DNA from: Delia radicum
Taxonomy: Eukaryota > Arthropoda > Insecta > Diptera > Anthomyiidae
Direction: 5' to 3'
NCBI GenBank assembly: GCA_021234595.1
Contig: CM037855.1
Coordinates: 66,516,151 to 66,580,150, forward strand
DNA length: 64,000 bases
Position 1 is the stretch's first letter. Each line of letters begins with the position of its first letter. The position numbers and the translations under genes are program-made. The notes below the pieces were generated by a model. That model saw nothing but the letters and a program-made list of their open reading frames with translations, had not been told where the DNA came from and did no database searches. Positions 52,254-63,817 of the stretch are shown here, piece after piece.

Positions 52254-52357
52254 ATGTATGTACAGCGCTTACTTTTGGGACATTTATTCGTTCCCCCGCA
52301 TAGTTTAGGGACATTTGCTTACTTATCTAGCGTATAAGATGATATATATACATATAT
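52254..52357. repeat. Fragment of a palindromic-ended unit
   Basis: GTATGTACAGCGCTTAC followed by the TTCGTTCCCCCGCATAGTTT block and a TCTAGCGTATAAGATGA piece, then a TA run. The middle of the unit is missing. It shows that the Tc1-type MITE also landed in the array. Confidence 0.7.
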
Positions 52358-52700
52358 ATTAGGCCGGGTCGATTTGTATGGAGGCAAAAAAATCGCTCAA
52401 CGTTCAAGGAAAATCGTATTCTAGGGATCAAAATAAGAAACTTTGCCGAAGGAACCATACCTCTAAAACGAATTCTGATGTCTCTATTTCTTCTCCGGAA
52501 GAAATAGAGTATAAATATATTCGATTGGGGCACTCTAAATGGGTCAAAGTAGGATTTTTTAAAATTTCACCCTATGGGTCAAAAGTCGGGACATCAGAAT
52601 TCGTTTTAGAGGTATGGTTCCTTCGTCAAAGTTTCTTATTTTGATCCCTAGAATACGATTTTCCTTGAAGTTGAGCGATTTTTAAATCGCTCAACTTCAA
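52358..52700. mobile_element. Truncated MITE of the 41881-42526 family with a palindromic break
   Basis: It starts AGGCCGGGTCGATTTGTATG and carries the same ATCGCTCAACGTTCAAGGAA and AGGAACCATACC blocks as its relative. At the right it does not reach the outer end. Instead it turns back on itself as a perfect 17-bp palindrome (52665-52681 and 52684-52700). Confidence 0.72.
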
Positions 52701-52854
52701 AAATTGCAATTTATTTTTGAATTTTTCCAATGTTGTATTTTTAAATTTTATAAAGGTATATATTAGAAAATGTTTTTAAATACGATTTGAGTAAATACTT
52801 ATTATACACTCAAAAAAAGTCGGTAAAGTCAGCATCATTTTGCTGGGAGGATAC

Positions 52855-53095
52855 TATTAGGATAGTTCTAGTGACTTTAATACTACAGAAGAATCTATAT
52901 CTGATGACTATATTCCGGATGCAAACGTTTCAAATACAAAGTTTATGATATGTATTTAAAAGGCAATATTTTGAATGAAGTTAGCGATTCGTTTAATTAT
53001 CCAGTATCATCAAAAGAAATTGGAATATTCACAGTTAAAAATATGATTGAAAATAATATTGAAATGAATATAAATATGGTAGAATTAACTACTTA
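52855..53095 (+). pseudogene. Coding-like relic, unknown, with C-terminus
   Basis: An acidic open stretch (DSSSDFNTTEESISDDYIPD) is followed, after a one-base shift, by VYDMYLKGNILNEVSDSF, SSKEIGIFTVKNMIENN and a terminal ELTT before TAA at about 53093. AATAAAA occurs shortly downstream. I do not recognise it. It is probably the last exon of the transposase that once belonged to the 100-bp-repeat element. Confidence 0.35.
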
Positions 53096-53490
53096 ATACT
53101 GTAAATAATAAAATATTTGCCATAACTCTTTTAAATAAATAATAGCAATAAAGTAAGTAAAATAAATTTAAAAACACCATTTATTTGTTATTTTTATAAA
53201 AAACCTGCTAACTTATTAAAAAACAAGTACATGTATTAAATTTCGTTTTTGTAAACGGTTGTAAATTTAGTAAATCGAGCACTGGCAAAGCACTTTTGGA
53301 CAGCGTTGTGAACAAGGTTGTGTCACTGTTTTTATTATTTAACGGTTGTAAATTTTGTAGATATTCTAGCCAGTGCTTTTTTATTTTTGCGGTTTTACAT
53401 TTTGTAAACCAAGTACTGGCAAAACACTTTTTACAAACGTTGACAGAGCGTTCTAAGCCAGGGCTGTGCTAGTGCTTATATTATTCTTAC

Positions 53491-54504
53491 CCAGGTAGAA
53501 AAATACAATCTTTAAAACGTTTTAAAAGCATTTTTCATGATGGTAGAAGCGTTTTCAGAACATACCAAATTACAAATTTAAAGCGTTTTGAGAATGTGCA
53601 AAATGATAACCCAAATTTACGGTCTGAGGATGGTATTTTATAACGTTCTCAAAACATTGCAAAACAAAATTTTTGAAATGCTTTTTCAATCGTTAAATAA
53701 GTATTTGCAGAATATTTTGGCTTACAGTTATTAAGCGTTATGAAAACGACCCAAATGATAACCGCTTTGAGGGTTGTAATTTTCAACATTGTCAAAACGC
53801 TCGAAAGACAAATTTGATTGAAAATAGATTGTTTTGAGCAGTTTCTGTACTTAGCAGTCGCCAACCAGCGGCTTGTCTGTGTCAAAATTTTGGATGGTGT
53901 TTCAGTTTCAAACTGATGTAATAAAAAATCTGTAGAAAATAAATGTTGTAAAAAAATACTTTTTTCACAAGTTATGTACTTATTACCCTTTAATTCTTCA
54001 TATACTTGGATTAAACTGAAATTTTCTTTGCCTACACCCTTATTTGGCTTTCCGCATCCACTAAACTGTTGTTGCAACTCGTTTGACATTATAACAGAGA
54101 GAACAGCTGCAATCGCAAAAAAAAAAGTATTTCTAAAGTACTATTGGCAAATGTTAGAAAAACGCTTTAACGCAATGGTTTTACATTGGTTTTATTTTAT
54201 AAACCGTTGTAAATTTTGTACGATAAGAACTTCTTAAGTACTTTTTACAAACGTTGGAAAAACGCTTTGAACCAATGTTTTTACAGTGTTTTTATTTCAC
54301 AAATATTTGTAAGTTTTGTATAAAAAGTATTCCTAAAATACTTTGTCCGAACGTTCGAATAGCAATCCAAAATAATGTTTTTTAAATGCTTTTTTTCGTA
54401 TTATTTGCAATTATCGCTTTGGAAACGCTTTTATTTTAGTACCATCAAAAACAAACGTTTTGAAAACTCTTCGTTTTTTGTACCATCCCAAATTTCTACC
54501 TGGG
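53491..54504. mobile_element. Related inverted-repeat element (CCCAGGTAGAAA ends)
   Basis: The ends are CCCAGGTAGAAAAAT and, reversed, CCCAGGTAGAAATTT, flanked by TA. The interior has diverged repeats of about 95-100 bp built on AACGTT-GAAAAACGCTTT and GTTTTTATTTCAC. The plan matches that of the CCCAGCCAGAAA family in which it is inserted. Confidence 0.7.
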
Positions 54505-54660
54505 TATTGTTGTAAATTTTGTTAATTAAGTACTAGAAAAGCACTTTTTACTAACGTTGGCAGAGCGTTGTACATACGTGCTTTGCCAGCACTTTATTTG
54601 TTGGCAAACAGTGATCTGCCCGTGCTTGCTTTTTCAGACCATTGGCAATTTCTGGCTGGG

Positions 54661-55816
54661 TAGTTTCTTCGAAAATCATTATTTAAAAAAACAATCGAAA
54701 AAAAGTTCAAAGTTGTATACAAATTTTGACGGTAATATATTAACACGTCTTTCCAAGAAAAATATTTGAAAACTAGCTTTGTTAGGCCTTCTAAGTGAAT
54801 GGAACCCCTAAAACTCACTCCAAACAGTATCCAACGGCACGGAAGTAGTTACAAGTTAGCTCGAACACTGATTTATTTTACACTGGATGTCCCATGTTGT
54901 CAGTAGTTTAACTAAAGAGTGAGCCCAAATAAACGTTAACAATAATTTTTCTTTATAACTTTTTGCGATTGATTTAAATATTTTTTATTCATCAGACCAT
55001 GTTTGAAAAATGTGTCATATAATAAAAAATTTTTGATTTGTCAAAATCAGTTCCATAGTTAGTTGACAATAAATAATCAAATGCAAATGTGTGAATAAGT
55101 TATTTAAACTTTTAGAAATAATCCAAATAGTGAAATAGTTAAAGTTACACCTATCCAGTCAGTTTGTTTTAAATGTGGTAGTATAGCTTAAAAGGGACCT
55201 AACAATTGGCAAAATACCTGAAACTCGTAAAACAAAGAAACCTAGGAACACTTCCAAGGAAAAAAGGGGGGGGGGGGGTGGGTAGATTTTGAGAGCTCAC
55301 CCAAAGGTTTCTGGCCGATAAGTAGCACGACGCGTGCAATGTTCGAAACATTTTGTGCGAAAAGTTAAAAAAATTATTGGGCTTAGTACATTTAAAGTGC
55401 AAAAAGTTCCGGATAGGAATGCTAAGAAGAATTACTAAAGCCGAAAACAAGCAAAACTACTATAAAAGATTTTTTTCAAAAACTAAAAGTTTTTGGCCTA
55501 GAATTCTTTGTATTATTGATGAATTAATAAATAAATAAATAAAATGTTGTATTAGGGACGAGAAAAGTTATGTATTTGCCGACTTTTCACAGCTTTCCGG
55601 ACGAAAGTTTTATGTAGCGGATAGTCTTAGAGACGCCCCGGAATAGTACCAAACAAATAAAACAATCGAAATTTCCAAAAAAAAGGTCTCAAATTTATTT
55701 CCTTACAAGTGGACAGAAAATTTCAGTATAAGTGGACAGAAAAATCACAACAGAAATTGCTTATATGAAGAATACCAGAAAAATTAAAAACTTATATTAA
55801 CCGCTTTACTTTTATA
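54661..55816 (+). pseudogene. Tc1/mariner-superfamily transposase relic, part 1
   Basis: From about 55150 broken frames show a short Lys-rich N-terminal part, a run of 13 G (about 55265-55277), and later KSFWPRIL. A segment near 55575-55640 reads FADFSQLSGRKFYVADSLRD, which resembles the block after the first catalytic Asp in a group of insect Tc1/mariner transposases. Its C-terminus is at 58340-58560. The 54661-55150 part has no recognisable gene. Confidence 0.5.
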
Positions 55817-57144
55817 CAAGGTGGCGCAAAAATAACCTTCCGATGTTTTTTGGCTGTAATTAAAAAAAAAAAAAATGAAAAACTTTGATTCTTCTTGTGG
55901 ATTATTTTTATTTGGTATTTTAATTTTTTTTACATCAAGTCGAGAATATGATGTTATGTAAATGGCCGCCGCCACAGTTGATTGTCATTTGAGCGCTTTT
56001 TATGGCATTTTCCATCACTTTGGCCAAAACTTCCGGCGATAGGTCCTCACATTCTTGACGAATATTGTCTTTAAGAGCTGCAAGAGTCTGAGGCTTGTTG
56101 ACATAAACCCGCGACTTCAAAAAGCCCCACAAAAAGAAGTCTGGAGCTGTCAAATCAGGCGATCTTGCTGGCCAGTGCTAATCGCTAAAACGGGAGATAA
56201 GGCGCCCGGGAAATGCATCCTTATGCATATCGGTTGTGGCACGTGCAGTGTGTGCTGTTGCACCGTCCTGTTGGAACCACATGTTTTCCAATCCCAATTC
56301 ATCAAGTTGCGGCAAAAAGAACTCGTTGATCATTGCTCTGTAGCGCTCACCATTCACAGTAACCGTTTGGCCCGCGACGTCTTCGAAGAAAAAATGTCCG
56401 ATGACTCCTCCAGCGAAAACAGCACACCATACAGTGACTTTGAGCGGGTGTAATGGCTCTTCGTGGGTTACACACGGATTTTCAGTGCCCCAGACGTGTA
56501 AATTTTGCTTATTTACGTACCCGCTAAGATGGAAATGGGCCTCATCACTCATGATTATTTTTGATGAAAAATCATCTTCCTCTTGGTGGTGATTAAGGAT
56601 GGCTTGAGCGTATGTTACACGCGATTGGCGGTCAGCAGCTAACAGCTGATGCACCGTCTGGACTTTGTACGGAAACATCTTCAAATCTTGTACCAAAATT
56701 CGCTGTAAAGACCGTCGACTGATACCCATTTGCGTGGCACGTCGTCTGGTCGATGTCGACGTCGCTTCCATGACATCCTCGGCTACAGCAGCAATATTCT
56801 CTGCAGAACGGCTACTCCGGGGTCTGCCACGCCTGGCAGCATCTAGTGTGCTGTGCCAGTCTCTTCGAGGCGAGCGGCTAAACGTCGCAGTGTTTCACCA
56901 GTAGGCGTTGGACGGCCAGGAAATCTGCGACGAAATTCACGTTGTGCCAAAGTCACCGACCGATTATTGGTAAAATAAATAGTCACCAATATTCCGCGTT
57001 CTGGAGCAGTGTAGCGTAACATTGTTTATTAACGTGTATTTCGCATGTGGTTACTACACAAATGTCAAAACAGAACTGACATTAGGGGTCAATCGCAAAA
57101 TTTATAGCATTTTCTGATAGGAGGATTACTTTTGCGCCACCTTG
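55817..57144 (-). mobile_element. mariner-type element, 1.33 kb, TA duplications
   Basis: The ends are CAAGGTGGCGCAAAAATAAC and, reversed from the right, CAAGGTGGCGCAAAAGTAAT, flanked by TA. It is less AT-rich than its surroundings and nearly full length. It has split an older Tc1/mariner relic. Confidence 0.9.
55935..57022 (-). pseudogene. mariner-type transposase (DD34D-like), one stop and one frameshift
   Basis: The start ATG 57022 gives MLRYTAPERG and a helix-turn-helix region (FRRRFPGRPTPTGETLRRLA). A small deletion near 56840 shifts the frame, which resumes with RRGRPRSSRSAENIAAVAED and RRATQMGISRRSLQRIL. Catalytic residues are visible: SDEAHFHLSG (first D), WFQQDGATAHT (second D), and SPDLTAPDFFLWGFL (third acidic residue). 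A TAG at about 56177-56179 lies just before the third motif. The rest is open to TAA 55935-55937. Confidence 0.88.
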
Positions 57145-57407
57145 TATAAGATGATACAGAATATAAATCTGTATAAAATTTTAATCAATAAAATGTTGTA
57201 TTTTAAACTATCGCTTAACTCAGTCTCTAATAATGTAACTTTTTCTGTGTTAACATTTATTTGAGGGCACACTTGTCTTTAAAACAACTTTTTTTGGAGT
57301 TGAAAAAGTATGTATGAGCATGAACCAGATTATTTTGTGCTTCTTAAATTGTTTGTTTTGAATGCTGTTTGTTTGATGTTGTTAAAAATGCGATCCATTT
57401 ACAAGTA
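57145..57407. other. Remnant of the older Tc1/mariner element, no gene seen
   Basis: AT-rich; the middle of the split Tc1/mariner relic would belong here, but no motif is readable. Confidence 0.4.
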
Positions 57408-57696
57408 CAGTTGAACCTCGATTATCCGGGCCTCTATTAACCGGGCACATCTGTTAACCGGCATGCTGGTGGTTTGATTTATACCTCTATTAACCGTGTT
57501 TACCTCTGTTATCCGTGCTATTATTTTTTTTCCTCTATTAACCGTGCAGAACACATATCTATTTGCTTGTTTTTTCTTTTCACCTACATACAAAGAGTTA
57601 ATATTCGGGAAAAAATAAATAACTTCTATTAACCGTGTTTTCGATTATCCGTGCCGAGTCCGGTCCCGTGCAACCCGGATAATCGAGGTTCAACTG
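57408..57696. mobile_element. pogo-like MITE
   Basis: The ends are CAGTTGAACCTCGATTATCC and its reverse complement at the right, flanked by TA (57406-57407 and 57697-57698). The interior repeats CTCTATTAACCG and TTATCCGTGC several times in the same sense. The termini are of the pogo/Tigger kind. There is no ORF. Confidence 0.85.
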
Positions 57697-57769
57697 TACT
57701 TCACTTTTTTTGCTGAGCGATTTTAAAATTGTTATAATTCCGGTTAAAAATTAATTTATATCTTAGTAT

Positions 57770-58260
57770 ATGCACCCTAGTAAAACAAGTCTTATGTGTT
57801 TTCATCTTAAAAGATATTGTAACATTTGATTATATATGGTGATATGCATATCCATTTATTATTATATATTTCTTATGTGATAACATATATAACGATATAT
57901 TGTTAAATATTAAATATTTAGCATATATAATAATATAGATATATTGTCATATATAATAATACATTCTCATATATAACACAATATGTAATCATATATGGTA
58001 ACTTATAAGCTATATAATTTAAGATATAATAATATATGCTGTCTTCTAAAAAAATATTTTTGTGTGTTATATAATATATGCTTATATATTATATGGGGCC
58101 ATATGAATAATGCAATTCAAGATAGAAGATTACCATTTTTTTTAAGATATGATTATATATGGTCCAACGTTATTAATATATTCCATGCGTATAAGACATA
58201 ATTATATATAGCAATATATAACCCCATATTTAATTATATATGCGCAGATGTCCAAATTAT
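57770..58260. repeat. ATATAT-word repeat tract
   Basis: Dense TATATAATAATATA, CATATATGGT and TTATATATGC words with frequent orientation changes, like the tracts near 7300, 19900 and 23100. No coding content. Confidence 0.55.
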
Positions 58261-58309
58261 TTTTTTTATATTTTTTATTAAAAATATATGTCATAGGATA
58301 TAAGTAAAA

Positions 58310-58660
58310 AAAATCTGGAAAAAATTTATCAGAGATAGACACTCCAAAGTTTTAGCTTTCATTGTGCCAAAAAGACGCTTAATGCAAAACCCATACCTTT
58401 TGTACCGAAATACGCAAATCCTCCAAACGTTCCAAAAGTACCTTCAATTGAGGACTTTTGGGGTCTTTTATGCCAAAAAGTGTATGAAAATGGTTGGGAA
58501 GCTAAATGCACTGAAGAATTGAAGAAAAAATAAAAAGCATTGTTAAAAAAAAAATGACATGAACGTCTTCTAAAGCATGATTGGAGGTATCTAGCATAAA
58601 ATACGCCAAATAGAAGATCGCGGTTCGTTGGCTCTCTACAAAAAGTGAATTAATAATTTA
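58310..58660 (+). pseudogene. Tc1/mariner-superfamily transposase relic, part 2 (C-terminus)
   Basis: Sequence at about 58398-58560 translates to FVPKYANPPNVPKVPSIEDF followed by WGLLCQKVYENGWEAKCTEEL. This is the region around the third catalytic acidic residue and the C-terminus of the same transposase type as 55150-55800. Stops follow. The mariner, the pogo-like MITE and the AT tract inserted between the two parts. Confidence 0.65.
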
Positions 58661-59152
58661 TAGTGTCCGATTAAACTCATTTTTTTAATAAAAAAAATAT
58701 AAATTGTTTTTTTAGATCAATAAATTTAAAAAAAAATTATTAAACATAAACAAAAATAAAAATTCATAGGTATAATTTTTTAAAAATTCATATTTGGAAA
58801 ATAGTTGCACTATTTTAAGTAAAAAAGAAGAATAAAATATTTGTACTATATTTTATAGTCAAAGAAAAATAGTTGATCGATTTTTAAGTTGATATAAAAA
58901 AAAAACCTTAACTTTAATATTTAAAATTAAAAAGTTTGATATTGTAATGGCAGAAAAGCAATTTTTTCGCATTCACACCATGTAAATAAAAAAAAAATAA
59001 AATAAATAATAAGCTGTTCGCTAGCTACACTAGTTGGTGGGGCTAATAAATATTTTATTGCTACAGCTTTTTAAATTTGTAAATGGACTTGAATTCCAAT
59101 ACTCAAATATATTTATATTTCTGGGACTTAAGGCTCCGTAATAAACATTTTA
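58661..59152. other. AT-rich sequence, no gene
   Basis: A-rich and T-rich runs; no ORF, no clear inverted repeat. Confidence 0.5.
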
Positions 59153-59266
59153 ATTTCTTTTTCAATAACATTTTCATTTGGTTCTGATACCTCTAAGTCT
59201 GGTTCATGATGCAGAACCAGACTTAGAAGTATCAGAACCAAATGAAAATTTTATTGAAAAAGAAAT
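59153..59266. repeat. 53-bp inverted repeat with 8-base spacer
   Basis: The arms 59153-59205 and 59214-59266 are reverse complements with two mismatches; the spacer is ATGATGCA. The right arm ends where a CTATCTATCTGTC simple repeat begins, which I read as the 3' tail of the minus-strand LINE. Confidence 0.85.
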
Positions 59267-59366
59267 CTATCTATCTGTCTATTCCAAATTGATGATTAGA
59301 TTAGATTATAGTGGCACTATGCACTGCGACCAGAAATTGGTATTTTGTGCTGCCAGCGAATACACC

Positions 59367-62361
59367 CTATAGGTTCAGGCTCCCTACGAAGCCAATTATC
59401 CTACCAGGTGAACAGTTCCAAACGTCCGATGGCGTCACTATTCGATCACCAAAATAACGCACCCTCCTGTCGGAGAGCCTCGGACATTTGCAGAGAACAT
59501 GCTCAGAGGTCTCGGGTTCCAATTCACAAAACCTGCACGTATCCGTAGAGGATCGTCCCATCTTGTACAATTGATACCTAAGGCCACAGTGTCCTGTGAG
59601 GTAACCCGTTACGGTCCTTAGTTCGCCCCTCGTCATAGACAAGAGTTTCCGCGACCTCTCCCCAGAGGGAGATATAAACAGTCTCGCCTGTCGCTGCCCA
59701 GGCGATCTGGCCCAATAGGCCCCAAACTCCGACTCCCTCCATCTTCTGAGCTTCTCTCTGACATACCCATTGGGTACGCCACAGAAGGGTTCCGGGCCAA
59801 TGAATTGTCGACGAGCTCCGCAGTTGGCTAAACAGTCAGCCCGTTCGTTGCCCTCATGCCCCTCATGGCCTGGAACCCAGCCCAGTGTCAAGGAGTTGTT
59901 AAGTCCTAGACGATTTAGAGAGTCGATACATTCCTTAACCAGACCAGACGACACATCTTGAGCCCTCAAGGCACCAAGTGCCGCTTGGCTGTCAGATAGA
60001 ATGTAGATCGTGGCCCCCCGTGTCCTCCTCCGCAGACACTCTTCCACACAGATACAGATAGCGAAGACCTCAGCCTGAAAAACGGAGGGATATTTGCCCA
60101 TGGGCAGAGCACGCTGAAATCCGGGTCCGACGACACCCGCCCCCGTATCCATGTTCGACTGTTTCGAGCCATCCGTGAACCAGACCTGTGCACCAACCTC
60201 CGGTACCCAAGATCCATTCAACCACATGCACCTGTCGAAAATCACAACAACAAAGTGCCTAACAAATACTTGCACAGGCAGTATCTTGTCACTGACCCTA
60301 ATAACCGGGTCATCAGCGAACATTTTCGCAATCTCAAGATGCCCCTTCAGATCCCCACTCCTCATGCTGCCAATCTCCCGCAGCCTTAGGGATCCCATGC
60401 ACGCGTTCTCCTTTACAGAAATATGCAAAGGAGGAATACCCAGCATGACTCCAATGGCATCAGTCGGACATGATTTTGAGGCACCAGTGATACCAATACA
60501 TGCCAGTCGATAAATCCTCTTAAGAGTCATCTGAGCCCCGAGTTGTTCAACCTTTGTCCACCACGCCAAAGAGGCGTATGTGACCATCGGTTTCACAATG
60601 GTGTTAAAAGACCAGTAGACCATTTGAGGTCTAAGGCCCCAGGTCTTGCCAAAGAGCCTCTGGCAGGCAAACATTGCCCTAGTGGCCCTTTTAGAGATCA
60701 TATCAAGGTGCTCATTCCAATTCAGAGACCTATCCAATATAACCCCCAAGTACTTAACGCTATCAGAGAAGCAGATCCTCGTCCCCTGAAGCGATGGCTC
60801 AGTGAGACATAACTTACGTCTCCTAGTAAAGGGCACCAGGATGGTTTCCGAGGGATTTATAGTCAATCCCTTCTCCTGGCACCACTTTAAGGTAAAGTTC
60901 AGAGCCTGTTGCATGCGCTCAGAAATTGTCCCGTCATCCCAGCCTGTGACAGAAATAACAAGATCGTCAGCATATCCGTAGGTTCTGAAACCCAGGTCAT
61001 TAAGCTGCTCAAGCAGCTCATCAATGACCAGAGTCCACAGCAGAGGCGATAGCACACCACCCTGAGGACAGCCCCTAGTCGCCCCTATGGTCCTAGAAGT
61101 GTTCCCGATGCCGAATGTAATGACTCTAGAGGTCAACATCTCCAGAGTCCAACTAACGATAACACTGGGGATGTCTTTCCTCAACATCGCAGTCCTAATC
61201 GCATCGTAGGACGTGTTGTCAAAAGCGCCCTGAATATCAACGAAAGCACATAAGGCTATTTGCTTCGCCTCCAATGCCTTTTCGATCATAGTGACAACTT
61301 GATGGACAGCCGTCTCAGTGGATTTTCCCTGCTGATACGCAAATTGGTACCTATGAATGGGTTTGCGCAGCAGGTACACATCCCTGATATAGTGGTCCAA
61401 GACTTTCTCCATGGTCTTAAGGAGAAAAGAACTAAGATTTATTGGTCTATAAGATTTGGGCAAATGTTCCGCTTTGCGCCCAGCCTTCGGTATGAATACT
61501 ACCTTAACTTCGTTCCAAGCCAATGGAACGTGACCAAATAACAAACTCGACTTAACAATCCTGGTCAGTTGCGGGAGTATAAGATCCATGCTCCTCTGCA
61601 GCAGACACGGATACACCCCATCTGGTCCAGGAGATTTAAACGACTAAAATTTTCTCACTGCCCATGAGATCCTTCCCTCCTGAAACACCCTGTTCGCAAG
61701 TCGTATGTCCCTACCAGATAGGATAGGAGTCCTAGGAATCCTAGGTAGCCTCTCAGGTGACACACAATCCGGAAAGTGTGTATTCAGTAAGAGTTCACAG
61801 GTCTCCTCGGGCGATTCAGTATAGGACCCGTCCGGTCTCTTCAGGGTACTAAGTCCGTTCGTATGATCTTGTGAAAGAGCCTTCTGAAGCCTAACCGCTT
61901 CGGGGAGATCTGAGATCTTCTCGCAGTAGCTACGCCACGTTGCACTCTTAGATCTACGGAGTTCCTTATTGTACCCAGTTAGAGCCGCCTTGTAGGCCAC
62001 CCAGTTGCCTGTCTCCTTGGCCCTATTGAATAGTCTTCTCGCCTCGGTTCTGAGTTTCCCAAGTTTGTCGTTCCACCATGGAACATCACGCTTGGGTTTC
62101 CTTGCCCCCATTGGGCAGCTCAACTCATAGGCGGAAATTAGATTACACTGAATATCAGCCGCCTCCTGATCGATTTGTGTCGTGCTCAAAATAAGCGGAA
62201 GGACTGGATAGTACCCAATGAACCCGCAATGTTGAAGACCAGGTGTTGGTGGTCCGACATTGAAACTTCCTTCTAATTGCCACATCTGAAGCCGCTTTGG
62301 CATGGTGAAGGTTCACCTGTAAGCACTTAATGTGCTGTTTTGCCTTACTTTTTGAGGCCAT
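59367..62361 (-). pseudogene. LINE ORF2: deleted EN, RT, RNase H, CCHC
   Basis: ATG 62361-62359 opens MASKSKAKQHIKCLQVNLHH, the EN start. Near 62280 about 200 codons are missing with a frame change, so the EN catalytic residues are gone. The frame then runs through the linker (DVPWWNDKLGKLRTEARRLF) to a TAG at 61644-61646, and on through the RT. The RT has PGPDGVYP, YRPINLSSFLLKTMEKV, FVDIQGAFDN, GCPQGGVLSPLLW, active site YADDLVI and KYLGVILDRSLNW. RNase H shows VWFTDGSK, QAEVFAI, LSDSQAAL and GHEGNERADCLA. A terminal zinc motif, CRFCELEPETSEHVLCKC, precedes the stop. The RT-to-end part (749 codons) is fully open. Confidence 0.9.
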
Positions 62362-63817
62362 TATTTGCGAGCTTGTTTTTTGGCGCGCTTCGCCACTTTA
62401 CTTCCTCGATTGCTGTTCAGCAGAGCTGCTTCTTCTGCTGAGTGCCTCTCCCACTTTCTAGGCCTGTTGCTTGTATGGGCCGTGGAAGCCTTGTTTTTGG
62501 CCCTCTGGCTATTTTGCCCGCTAGAAATTGACCTTGGCACATGCTTCGAGCAGCTTGGTTTATCGTCTGAGGTAATTGGCTTTGAAGCACTCTTATCAGA
62601 CTTAGCCGAAGTTGCTGAAGCAGATGCATTGGTCGTTTCGAGTTTCTTGCGCTCGACCACATTAGGTTGACGGGTGGGTCTTACCAGCGCCGTTCCAAAC
62701 TCGAATTTCACCCGATAGTTCTTTTGTTTGAGTACATCGGCAGATATTGGATCGATCGAAAGAGTGATCTCGACTACACCACCCTTCACGACACTATTCA
62801 ATACCTTCCAGTACTCAACCGAAAGATCACGGTTCTGGGCTTCAACCAGTCCAAGTATGAAGTTACTTGATTTATCCTCCTTGTCCGGGAAGTATCCCAC
62901 GAACACTTGGGCCCTCGGCACTTCATCCTCAGCTACGACTTTGAGAACAGCACCTTCCCATGGCTTTATTTCGGGGACATGCGTCTCCATCCACTGTACC
63001 GTCTCTTTGTCGTCGCATACAAAATTGATCCATCCTGGTTTGAAGGAGCAGTTGGAAAAACTGGGCTTCAGGGGCCCCTTCTTGAGCTCAACAATTTTAT
63101 ACAGGATGGACCTTTTGATGGAGTGTAGCTGCTCGTCAGACCATCTCGTTGCCGGAAAATCAGGCGGTATAACACCAATTTTTAGGGCGGCAACGACATC
63201 CTTGTATGAGGGGACCATTGTTTTTGGCGGTTTTGCCGGCACGGTTATGGCTGGTTACACCAGTTTGCCACTGTCCACCTTAAGGGGCGTGCCATCCGCA
63301 GCTGCTCCAGCGGTCCTCTTTGCAGGCTGTTTCGTTGCAGGTGGCGTTGATCCATCGGATCGCACTCTCTTACGAACACCTGTCAGTGCCTTAACTTCTT
63401 TTCGAGTCTCTCGCATCGGTTTTTGGCATAGTATGCGAGCCGTCTCGATGTCAATACCATCTTCCAAGTATTGCTTCATGCGTTTTCGAGCCGCACCAGT
63501 TAGTTTGGCTCGATTGTTTGTCGATTGCTTCGACACAGCACTTTCAGCAGTTACGGCTTCATAGGCTGCGAGTTTAATAGTGCATCCTCATCGTCCGTTG
63601 GGATGGTGGAGTCATCAGCAACAGGTGGACCTGAAGTCGCAATAGCCTGCTCCACAACATCCATATTTTCTGCAGGTTCGGACAACAATGTGTCCATTGG
63701 CTGCACTTTATTTTTGTCTTTAGCACATTCCAGGCCCTGAGGCACACTGTTTGGTTTAGATAGATCTGCTTCGATCTCTTCTTGCTTTTTATTATTTAGT
63801 TCATGAATTTTCTCCAT
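62361..63817 (-). pseudogene. LINE ORF1 protein, frameshift and one stop
   Basis: ATG 63817 (MEKIHELNNKKQEEIEADL) starts an acidic N-terminus that goes out of frame near 63550. The next frame (63536-63255) is basic (KLTGAARKRMKQYLEDGI) and hits TAA 63255-63257. The same frame then continues to 62361 with a DUF4780-like domain (VAALKIGVIPPDFPATRWSD, PGWINFVCDDKETVQWME, VFVGYFPDKED) and a Lys/Ser-rich tail. That domain is found in ORF1 of some insect LINEs. Its TAA (62363-62361) overlaps the ORF2 ATG as TAATG. Confidence 0.82.

Larger units (their letters stand above)
52701..54660. mobile_element. Second copy of the 100-bp-repeat element, split by a related MITE
   Basis: The right end ATTGGCAATTTCTGGCTGGG (to 54660) and the repeats starting at about 53277 (GCACTGGCA), 53412 (AGTACTGGCA) and 54529 match the copy that ends at 39576. 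The left terminus is lost. The block 52705-52840 matches about 38950-39120. A related element occupies 53491-54504. A short coding-like relic lies at 52855-53095. Confidence 0.65.

Noticed and set aside
59214..59266. A missing CAP-G exon encoded by the acidic right arm of the 53-bp inverted repeat
   Set aside because: Too short, no splice sites of quality, and the same sequence is inverted next to it; no link to the protein family is visible.
62365..63740. Long + strand open frames opposite the minus-strand LINE ORF1
   Set aside because: They are shadows of a less AT-rich coding region and show no known motifs.
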